Assembly (NCBI GenBank): GCA_036388095.1
Contig: DASVSL010000080.1
Location: forward strand, 1 to 7,754
Reading direction: 5' to 3'
Source: DASVSL01 sp036388095
Lineage (GTDB): Bacteria; Patescibacteriota; Saccharimonadia; Saccharimonadales; Saccharimonadaceae
Length of the DNA stretch: 7,754 bases
The translations under genes were made by a program, and so were the position numbers. This document shows positions 1 to 5,731 of the stretch, piece by piece (positions within the stretch are counted from its first letter, which is position 1; each line of letters opens with the position of its first letter). The notes beneath the pieces are model-generated. The model was not told the DNA's origin, did no database searches, and was given only the letters and a program-made list of their open reading frames with translations.

Positions 1-102
1 TTTTGCCTTGGCAGCTTCTGCGCGGGCCTCGGCAAGCGCCCGACTCCGCGGACTGCGTTCGTCCGGACGTTGATCATTGTTTCTATCGCTACCATTCGCC
101 AT
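1..102 (-). CDS. N-terminal fragment of an unidentified charged protein, cut by the window edge
   Basis: Reading the minus strand from an ATG at 102 gives 34 codons without a stop, running off the left edge. The peptide begins MANGSDRNNDQRPDERSPRS and continues with an Ala/Glu/Arg/Lys-rich, helix-prone stretch. It has no signal peptide or membrane segment. The start is chosen because AGGAG (117-113) lies 10 nt upstream and an extended -10 promoter lies just before it. The next ATG, at 95 in another frame, is too far from the SD and gives no better protein. The gene follows argS by 44 bp on the same strand. I do not recognise the family. A hydrophilic disordered N-terminus of this kind occurs in many nucleic-acid-binding and translation proteins, but that is only a guess. 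Confidence 0.55.
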   Translation of the reverse strand, partial: MANGSDRNNDQRPDERSPRSRALAEARAEAAKAK

Positions 103-112
103 CGCAGTGGAA

Positions 113-117
113 CTCCT
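113..117 (-). promoter_or_regulatory. Shine-Dalgarno sequence of the edge gene
   Basis: The minus strand reads GAGGAGT at 118-112, with the AGGAG core 10 nt before the ATG at 102. This decides the start of the partial gene. It also contrasts with argS, sucC and pyrG, which have no such sequence before their starts. Confidence 0.55.
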
Positions 118-135
118 CTTTGCTTAGTACGCAAA

Positions 136-144
136 AGTATAGCA
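136..144 (-). promoter_or_regulatory. Extended -10 promoter between argS and the edge gene
   Basis: The minus strand reads TGCTATACT, that is, TG, one base, then TATACT (141-136). It starts 2 nt after the TAG stop of argS. Transcription would begin near 129, giving a leader of about 27 nt that carries the SD at 117-113. No good -35 was seen, which is usual for extended -10 promoters. The downstream gene may therefore be transcribed independently as well as by read-through from argS. Confidence 0.45.
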
Positions 145-146
145 GG

Positions 147-1841
147 CTACAGGCGCTCGGGTGCGGCGATTCCCAGCATGCCGAGTCCGTGCGCCAGCGT
201 GTCACGGTACCGCATAACCAGTGCGAGCCGAACAACTTCACGCGGGTCGCCAGCCACCCTGGCTTGCTCGTAGAAACGGTTGCTGACTTGGGCCAACTCA
301 TATAGATAGGTGCAAATAGTATGCGGCGTCAGATCCTGCACGGCGCTATTGAGCACCTCTGGATACGCAGCTAGTTTTTGTGCGAGTGGTCGCTCGTGCT
401 CGTCAAACGACGGCTCAGCCAGAGAATCGGCCGCGACCGTGCACTTGGCGACCACTGAACACGCTCGGGCGTGGGCGTACTGCAGATAGGGGCCGGAGTC
501 GCCGCGCAGGCTGACCGATTCCACCGGGTCATAAACGATGTCACCGCCCAGGCGTTGTTTGAGCAAGGCGTATTTAACGGCCGCCAAAATGACGCGCTGG
601 TCTCGGTCGCCGACGGCCGCATACTGCGCGTCCGCTGCTGCCGAGAGAACGTCGTCGGCCTGAAGCGCGTTGCCCTTGCGGCTGCTCATCTTGATACCAC
701 CGGCCAGCTTGATCTGACCGTGCGTCAGGTGGGTCGTCCGGGCGGATGCTTCAGGGTGAACCTGCCCGAGGGCCATCAAGACGACTTTCATGTATTCGAT
801 AATGTCGTTGCCCGTAATGATGATGTTGCGGTCGAAGTGATAATCATTCCATTTATGCAAACTGAGGCCGAGGTCTTTTGTTTCGTACGTCGGCAAGCCC
901 TGCGAATTCAAAAATACCCGGGTGTGTAACCCGGCCGCTTCACCCCTATAAACCACTGCCCCGTCCGAGGTTTCAAAGACGCCATCTGCAAGACCCTGCG
1001 TCACTGTCTCGACCCCACGTGGCGTCGTCAGGCTTTCGGGATAATATTTTTCAAACGGGGTGACTTGTAGTTGCTCGTATAATTCGTCGAACGCGTCGTA
1101 GCTCCACTGCCGACACATCCAGTAGACGCGGGCAAAGTCTGATTCATGGTCATTTTGTGCGTGTAGTTCGTAGACGCGGCGATTATATTCAGTGATCGCC
1201 GTTTTGGCGGCCGAATCCTCTTCGTACGCCGTTGTACCTTCGACGTAACGGAGGCTTAAAAACGTCGCTTTGTTGGCGAGCGGAATGTCAGCCATGACAT
1301 TGATACCAAACAACGCAATCTTTTCATCCCGGGCATCATCAAAATGCTGTAAAATTCCCCACATTGTCTTGCCGACATGTAACCCAACGTCACCGCCGAA
1401 ATTAACCCGGTGGACCTGACCGCCCCCAGCTTCAATCAGACGTGAGATGCTATCACCGACCAAGGTCGTGTACAGGTGCCCGGCGTGAAGCACCTTGAAC
1501 GGATTTGGGTCTGAGTATTCCGTAACGATGGCCTGTTTGGCGTAGCGCTGGGCCGGGTGAACCGACCAGGCAGCCGCTAGTGCTCCATCCCGCAAGCGCA
1601 CGTTTAAAAAACCCGGTCCCGCGACCGTGACGTCAGCAATGTCAGGCACCTGACGGAGGCTCGTCGCGAGTGCCTCCGCGACCTCACGGGGTGGTTGCTT
1701 GACGCGACCGGCGACTTGCATAGCGACATTTGTCGCCACATCACCAAAGCGTGACTCCGGCCGACTCAGCTGTGGGACAACTGTCATACCGTAAAGCTGG
1801 TGGACTGCGGCCCCAAGCGCCGCACTGATTGCCTCGTTCAT
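147..1841 (-). CDS. argS: Arginyl-tRNA synthetase
   Basis: This is a cytoplasmic class I aminoacyl-tRNA synthetase that charges tRNA-Arg with arginine using ATP. The 564-residue product is of usual family length. The N-terminal Arg-tRNA domain is seen at about 1-90 (FGDVATNVAM at 32-41, PGFLNVRL at 76-83). The HIGH-type signature is HAGH at 119-122, followed by NFGGDVGLHVGK at 147-158. The KMSKS-type loop is KMSSRKGN at 384-391. The C-terminal anticodon-binding (DALR) domain contains GDSGPYLQYAHAR at 447-459 and ends in the typical LGIAAPERL. I chose the ATG at 1841 because the protein then begins as expected for the family and a -10 box sits 7 nt before it. The in-frame ATG at 1907 would overlap the divergent sucC start and promoter. 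The stop is TAG. The next gene on this strand follows after 44 bp. Confidence 0.96.
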   Translation of the reverse strand: MNEAISAALGAAVHQLYGMTVVPQLSRPESRFGDVATNVAMQVAGRVKQPPREVAEALATSLRQVPDIADVTVAGPGFLNVRLRDGALAAAWSVHPAQRYAKQAIVTEYSDPNPFKVLHAGHLYTTLVGDSISRLIEAGGGQVHRVNFGGDVGLHVGKTMWGILQHFDDARDEKIALFGINVMADIPLANKATFLSLRYVEGTTAYEEDSAAKTAITEYNRRVYELHAQNDHESDFARVYWMCRQWSYDAFDELYEQLQVTPFEKYYPESLTTPRGVETVTQGLADGVFETSDGAVVYRGEAAGLHTRVFLNSQGLPTYETKDLGLSLHKWNDYHFDRNIIITGNDIIEYMKVVLMALGQVHPEASARTTHLTHGQIKLAGGIKMSSRKGNALQADDVLSAAADAQYAAVGDRDQRVILAAVKYALLKQRLGGDIVYDPVESVSLRGDSGPYLQYAHARACSVVAKCTVAADSLAEPSFDEHERPLAQKLAAYPEVLNSAVQDLTPHTICTYLYELAQVSNRFYEQARVAGDPREVVRLALVMRYRDTLAHGLGMLGIAAPERL

Positions 1842-1848
1842 GAGGTTC

Positions 1849-1857
1849 AGTATAACA
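1849..1857 (-). promoter_or_regulatory. Extended -10 promoter of argS, probably leaderless
   Basis: The minus strand reads TGTTATACT, an extended -10 with the TATACT hexamer at 1854-1849. Exactly 7 nt (GAACCTC) separate the hexamer from the ATG at 1841. The expected transcription start is thus at or next to the A of the start codon, which would make the mRNA leaderless. No SD is present between the box and the ATG. No convincing -35 is seen. Confidence 0.55.
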
Positions 1858-1877
1858 GAGGTCACCGCAGCGCCAGG

Positions 1878-1883
1878 TATACT
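1878..1883 (+). promoter_or_regulatory. -10 box of the sucC operon, probably leaderless
   Basis: TATACT lies 6 nt (GGTGGT) before the ATG at 1890, so transcription would start at or within a base of the start codon. Its -35 position (around 1855-1860) abuts the argS -10 box on the other strand, so the two promoters overlap back to back. No good -35 match and no TGn extension are seen. The call rests on the hexamer, its spacing and the homology-supported start. Confidence 0.5.
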
Positions 1884-1889
1884 GGTGGT

Positions 1890-2936
1890 ATGAACGTACT
1901 CGAGCACGATGGAAAAGCCTTGCTGCGAACGGGCGGTGCACCGCTACCGACCGGCTGGATCGTACGACGTGGACAGCGCCCGCCGAGTGGTATTACCTAC
2001 CCTGTCGTTGCCAAAAGCCAGGTCCCGGTCGGCGGGCGGGGCAAAGCCGGTGGCGTCGTGCGGGTAGATCACGCCGAAGATCTGCCTGGTGTTCTCGATC
2101 TGCTGTTTGCGCTCGCTATCAAGGGGCACCTGCCAGACGTGGTGCTACTAGAGAGTGTCGTAACGGCCGAGCGTGAGCTCTACCTTTGCCTCCGGCTGGA
2201 CCGTGATCAAAGGCGCATACAGTGGCTCGCCTCGCGCCAAGGTGGCGTCGAGATTGAACAACAAAGTGGTGGTATGACGACAGTGACATACGGAGCCAAC
2301 GATACCGCTACGCAGCTGGCCCGGTATCTAAACGTCGCCATGACACAACTCTCACCTCTGATAGCTGCGATTGAACACAGTTTTTTTGCCAATGACCTAC
2401 TGCTATGCGAAGTAAACCCGCTCATGGTGACGGAAACCGGTAGCCTGGTCATGGCCGACGCAAAGTGTAGCGTCGATGACAACGCTCGATTTCGTCAGCC
2501 AGGCCTGCCGTGGCCCGAGGAACCGACAGGAGCCATGACACCGCTATGTGGGACGATCGGTTGCATCGCCAATGGCGCCGGCATGGCAATGAGCACGATG
2601 GATACCATCGTCGCTGCCGGTGGTTCGCCAGCTAACTTCCTCGACATCGGTGGCGGTACGGGCGAAACGCAGCTTGTCGCTTCGCTGAAGCAGATCACTG
2701 CCCTGCCCGGTGTCACGAGTATCATCGTTAATATTTTCGCCGGCATTAGTCGCTGCGATGAAATCGCCCGCGGCATCATTGCCGCCCACCAGCAGCTCTC
2801 TGGCCTTCCGCCGCTTTTCATCCGACTCGAAGGTACCAACCGTGACCTCGCGGTTCAGTTACTAACGGACGCCGGTATCACGATTGAACCAAACCTCGCG
2901 AGCTGTGTTAAAAAAGCCATGGCGGTGACGATATGA
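1890..2936 (+). CDS. sucC: Succinyl-CoA synthetase beta subunit (ADP/GDP-forming), compact form
   Basis: This is the beta subunit of a cytoplasmic succinate-CoA ligase. With SucD it converts succinyl-CoA, phosphate and NDP to succinate, CoA and NTP. The start at 1890 is supported by alignment of the N-terminus (MNVLEHDGKALLRTGGAPLP) with E. coli SucC ([20 protein letters not shown]). ATP-grasp signatures are AKSQVPVGGRGKAGGV (41-56), ELYL (96-99), GGVEIE (118-123) and the metal-site EVNPL (174-178) followed by D190. The C-terminal ligase domain has TIGCIANGAGMAMSTMD (222-238), FLDIGGG (250-256), NIFAGISRCDEIA (281-293) and RLEGTN (312-317). At 348 residues it is about 40 shorter than E. coli SucC (388). 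Much of the loss is in the linker after FRQP (201-204). Nucleotide specificity (ATP or GTP) and the exact acid substrate cannot be decided from sequence alone. Its TGA stop overlaps the ATG of the next ORF. Confidence 0.9.
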   Translation: MNVLEHDGKALLRTGGAPLPTGWIVRRGQRPPSGITYPVVAKSQVPVGGRGKAGGVVRVDHAEDLPGVLDLLFALAIKGHLPDVVLLESVVTAERELYLCLRLDRDQRRIQWLASRQGGVEIEQQSGGMTTVTYGANDTATQLARYLNVAMTQLSPLIAAIEHSFFANDLLLCEVNPLMVTETGSLVMADAKCSVDDNARFRQPGLPWPEEPTGAMTPLCGTIGCIANGAGMAMSTMDTIVAAGGSPANFLDIGGGTGETQLVASLKQITALPGVTSIIVNIFAGISRCDEIARGIIAAHQQLSGLPPLFIRLEGTNRDLAVQLLTDAGITIEPNLASCVKKAMAVTI

Positions 2937-3094
2937 GCCGACAAATGTCGTCAGCCGTTTCCAGCCAAAACTTCTTTTCGCGAGACTTTGCCTTACCGGC
3001 AAAGCGAGGCAAGACAAACAATCAACTGGCGCCGAGCGAGTCTTGCAAAACGAACGTTCTGACTGGAAACGGACATGGGAAGTATCGAGCATGA
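2933..3094 (+). CDS. Unrecognised 53-residue protein coupled between sucC and sucD
   Basis: This open frame fills the gap between sucC and sucD. It starts in an ATGA overlap with the sucC stop (ATG 2933-2935, TGA 2934-2936). It ends in an ATGA overlap with the sucD start (ATG 3091-3093, TGA 3092-3094). A weak GGTG lies 5 nt upstream of its ATG. The product starts MSRQMSSAVSSQNFFSRDFA and ends in a glycine-rich basic tail, LTGNGHGKYRA. It has about nine Lys/Arg, one Cys (C39), no signal peptide and no membrane segment. I recognise no family. Phase-perfect overlaps at both ends suggest a real, translationally coupled gene expressed in step with both synthetase subunits, perhaps a partner or regulator (inference). 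An open frame of 53 codons alone is not rare, at about 8% by chance with even base use. The alternative is a non-coding spacer. Confidence 0.55.
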   Translation: MSRQMSSAVSSQNFFSRDFALPAKRGKTNNQLAPSESCKTNVLTGNGHGKYRA

Positions 3095-3945
3095 CCCTTT
3101 TTGACTATCCAACTGTCCTCATCCAGGGCATCACCGGCCATCATGGTGCATTTCATACCCGCGGGATGATCGACGCCGGTACAAATATTGTTGCCGGTGT
3201 GACGCCGGGTAAAGCCGGTCAGATTGTGCACGACGTACCCGTCTTTGCGTCAGTTGGGGCTGCAAAACAAACCTTACCTGCCATCGATACCAGTGTCGTC
3301 TTCGTCCCGGCAGCCCATGCCAAAGCCGCCGTGGTCGAGGCGGTCGACGCCGGTATCGGTCTGATTGTCGTCATTACCGAAGGTATCCCGGTGCTCGACG
3401 CCCTGGCCATGGCCGATTACTGCGCCGCGCATGCGGTCACCCTGATAGGGCCGAACTGCCCTGGCCTCATCGTGCCCGGTAGCCACAAACTCGGCATTAT
3501 TGCATCTCATATCACGGCACCAGGCCATACGGCCATTATCTCGCGAAGCGGCACCCTGACGTACGAACTCGCCGACGCCCTCACTAAACGTGGCGTCGGT
3601 CAGAGCATTATCCTCGGCATTGGCGGTGACCCAGTGCCCGGCACGACCTTCGTCGATGCGCTGCGCTTGATCGCTGAACACACCGAGACCGATCGCATCG
3701 TCATGATTGGCGAAATCGGCGGCACCGGTGAACAACTCGCGGCTAATTACATTGCCGCCAATGTTGCGGTGCCGGTCTTCGGCCTTATCGTTGGCCACTC
3801 GGCCCCGTCCGGTCAGACGTTCGGTCACGCCGGTGCAATCGTGGGGACGGACCGCGAATCAGCCGAGACGAAGACTGCCTACCTGAACCATAAAGGTATT
3901 TCTATGGGCCGGACGCTCGACGGACTTATCGAACTTCTTAACTAA
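3091..3945 (+). CDS. sucD: Succinyl-CoA synthetase alpha subunit
   Basis: This is the alpha subunit of the succinate-CoA ligase. It binds CoA and carries the histidine that is phosphorylated during catalysis. The 284-residue product matches the family length (E. coli SucD 289). The N-terminal CoA-binding Rossmann domain begins TVLIQGITGHHGAFHT (8-23). VVITEGIP (93-100) and the CoA-site GPNCPG (120-125) follow, then SRSGTLTYE (151-159) and GIGGDPVPGT (176-185). E208 of GEIGG and H246 of GHAGAI fall at the same positions as the catalytic Glu208 and phospho-His246 of E. coli, so the enzyme looks active. The ATG at 3091 is chosen because the family N-terminus begins there and because it forms the ATGA overlap with the preceding small ORF. 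The in-frame ATG at 3043 would add 16 unrelated residues. No clear SD is present, so coupling to upstream translation is likely. Confidence 0.94.
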   Translation: MTLFDYPTVLIQGITGHHGAFHTRGMIDAGTNIVAGVTPGKAGQIVHDVPVFASVGAAKQTLPAIDTSVVFVPAAHAKAAVVEAVDAGIGLIVVITEGIPVLDALAMADYCAAHAVTLIGPNCPGLIVPGSHKLGIIASHITAPGHTAIISRSGTLTYELADALTKRGVGQSIILGIGGDPVPGTTFVDALRLIAEHTETDRIVMIGEIGGTGEQLAANYIAANVAVPVFGLIVGHSAPSGQTFGHAGAIVGTDRESAETKTAYLNHKGISMGRTLDGLIELLN

Positions 3946-5704
3946 TTTTCCAGTTTTCGTAACACAGTTTCGCTAACTGCTCTTGTCGATCAGTGATTTC
4001 CTGCTTCGTCCATTTATACGCATCCAGGGATTCGATCATCTGCTTATTGAGTTCGAGATCGGATTTACTAATTCCCTTCGTCTTGCTATCACCCATGATT
4101 TTTTTCTCGAATGAGGCGTTTTTTATCGATGAATTGATACGAAAATCGAGAATCGTCAGATTGCCCAGCGAATCAACGTAATCTTTGATGTCAGTTGACG
4201 TCACATCCCACTCATCGGACGGGTTTTGCGGGAGCAGATGTTCGATGTTCACTTCATCGACGGCGACCTCATTCGTATCGCGTATGCTGTCTTCGAGTTT
4301 GACGAACAAATATTTTATGAAGTCCCCGTTCGACTGCTTCTTTTTCAGTTTCATAAAGTCAGCTTTGAACTGGGCGAAGTTGTCGAGCAATGCATTCTTT
4401 TTTATGTACTGAGCAAAATCGCTTAACACAATCGTTTGTAAGGCGCTCTCATCCTGATTCTTGACAGCATCTCTGAGTCGGTTGGAGCGTTTCGAGAAAT
4501 ATTTTTCGATACGATTGGCCGGGTTATTACCGATCGCAAAGTAGTGAAAGGTAAACTTCTCGATTTGGTCGACAGAGGTCATGACCCATTTTGAGCTAAT
4601 GGTGGCAATGTGGTTTCGATTGAGCGCAATCAACCACACGATAAAGCTTTGCGTCTTCATTGTTCGTATGCCACGAATCGATTTTGAAAAGTTTAAGGCG
4701 TGGCGTCGATCGGCAAAATTGTAGTCCAATTTGATTTTTTCAAGGTCTTCTCCGAACGCATTTTTTATCTGCTGTGAGGTCCGGTGCAAATCGTTGAGGA
4801 GTTTTTCATAGTCAGGATTGGTCGCTTTGATGCTTCGATACAGCTCTCGCTCCGTCACGTACGGGTGTTCGGCAATCCAAAAATATCGCAAGTAGGTACT
4901 CATATTGAACTTTGATAAGTTCACGGAGCTGATATTGGCTTCGATTTCACGCCATTTGCGTAGTGACCGCTCGATGTTCGCATCCGAAATTTTTGACAAA
5001 AATAGATTCTTTAACAGCTCGGCAACTTTGAGTTCGATTCCCTTCGCGTTAAAGCTTTCGAACACTTCGTAGGCATCGGCCTCATCCTCTAACTGGATCA
5101 GGATGATGTTGACGCCAAACAATCGCTGGTGCAGATTTTTCAGGATGAGCTCTTTGTCGTTTTGCGTCAGTTTGGCCGAAGATATTTTCTCGGCTAGCTT
5201 CTCCCTGAACAAATCATAGGCTTGAAATAATGGTTTGTCTTTCGAGTTCACCCGCGGAGGTTTAATTGATTTATAGACTAAATCTTCGTACGAAGTTTTG
5301 ATATCACTGCCCACGTTAAGGCGCATCGAAAAATGGCCGGTATACGGATCTGTCTCGTAAAGCTGTTGCTTCAAATACGTGTAGAAGTCACCATTTTCAC
5401 CACTAACTTCTTTCCAGACGTCTTTCAGGGCAGTCAACATAAGGCTGCACGAAATCAGACGCTGTTGACCATCAACGATCTGGAGCATTTTTTTATCGGC
5501 AGAGGATTCGCAGACGATGATCGTCCCCAGCAGGTTCAGTCCCCCGTGCGGCGGTTCGTGCATGAAATCGTTCCACAAGGATTCGATTTGATCCTTACCC
5601 CAGACGTAACTTCGCTGATAATGCGGTATTTCGTAGCGCTTTTGCTCATTATTCGCAAATATCGCCGAAAGTTGGACAGCGCGAGGCTCTTTCAGTGAAC
5701 CCAT
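3938..5704 (-). CDS. DUF262-DUF1524 protein, GmrSD-like type IV restriction / defence nuclease
   Basis: The 588-residue protein has the layout of a fused GmrS (DUF262) and GmrD (DUF1524). In this family the N-terminal ParB/Srx-like domain hydrolyses NTP and the C-terminal HNH domain cuts DNA, typically modified phage DNA. The DUF262 part shows IPHYQRSYVWG (26-36), LLGTIIV (58-64), the nucleotide-site DGQQR (78-82) and FESFNAKGIEL (215-225). A mostly helical middle (about 230-470) follows. The DUF1524 part has NIEHLLPQ (486-493), LGNLTIL (513-519) and RINSSIKNASFEKK (522-535), so the His/Asn HNH residues appear intact. The start is fixed by GGAG 7 nt upstream. It lies 27 bp after pyrG on the same strand and its end overlaps the sucD end by 8 bp. 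It is visibly A+T-richer: 22/60 G+C at 5221-5280, against 34/60 at 3661-3720 in sucD. This suggests acquisition by transfer. The modified-base target cannot be inferred. Confidence 0.88.
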   Translation of the reverse strand: MGSLKEPRAVQLSAIFANNEQKRYEIPHYQRSYVWGKDQIESLWNDFMHEPPHGGLNLLGTIIVCESSADKKMLQIVDGQQRLISCSLMLTALKDVWKEVSGENGDFYTYLKQQLYETDPYTGHFSMRLNVGSDIKTSYEDLVYKSIKPPRVNSKDKPLFQAYDLFREKLAEKISSAKLTQNDKELILKNLHQRLFGVNIILIQLEDEADAYEVFESFNAKGIELKVAELLKNLFLSKISDANIERSLRKWREIEANISSVNLSKFNMSTYLRYFWIAEHPYVTERELYRSIKATNPDYEKLLNDLHRTSQQIKNAFGEDLEKIKLDYNFADRRHALNFSKSIRGIRTMKTQSFIVWLIALNRNHIATISSKWVMTSVDQIEKFTFHYFAIGNNPANRIEKYFSKRSNRLRDAVKNQDESALQTIVLSDFAQYIKKNALLDNFAQFKADFMKLKKKQSNGDFIKYLFVKLEDSIRDTNEVAVDEVNIEHLLPQNPSDEWDVTSTDIKDYVDSLGNLTILDFRINSSIKNASFEKKIMGDSKTKGISKSDLELNKQMIESLDAYKWTKQEITDRQEQLAKLCYENWKIS

Positions 5705-5711
5705 AGTAGTA

Positions 5712-5715
5712 CTCC
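5712..5715 (-). promoter_or_regulatory. Shine-Dalgarno sequence of the DUF262 gene
   Basis: The minus strand reads GGAG at 5715-5712, 7 nt before the ATG at 5704. This is ideal spacing and fixes the start codon. It lies in the 27-bp gap after pyrG. Confidence 0.7.
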
Positions 5716-5731
5716 GTCGTGCATCATTAGA

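Noticed and set aside
471..929. 152-codon plus-strand ORF opposite argS
   Set aside because: It is antisense to conserved argS domains (KMSSRKG region), with no start signal.
1800..1889. Longer sucC start at 1800
   Set aside because: It would add 30 unrelated residues overlapping argS. The SucC N-terminus aligns from the ATG at 1890.
1842..1907. Longer argS start at 1907
   Set aside because: It would add 22 residues not found in the family and would run through the divergent sucC start and both promoter boxes.
3043..3090. Longer sucD start at 3043
   Set aside because: The family begins at MTLFDYPTVL (ATG 3091). The earlier ATG lies inside the small coupled ORF and has no support.
3274..3828. 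184-codon minus-strand ORF opposite sucD
   Set aside because: It is antisense to sucD, whose catalytic residues are all intact, and the ORF product resembles nothing and has no start signal.
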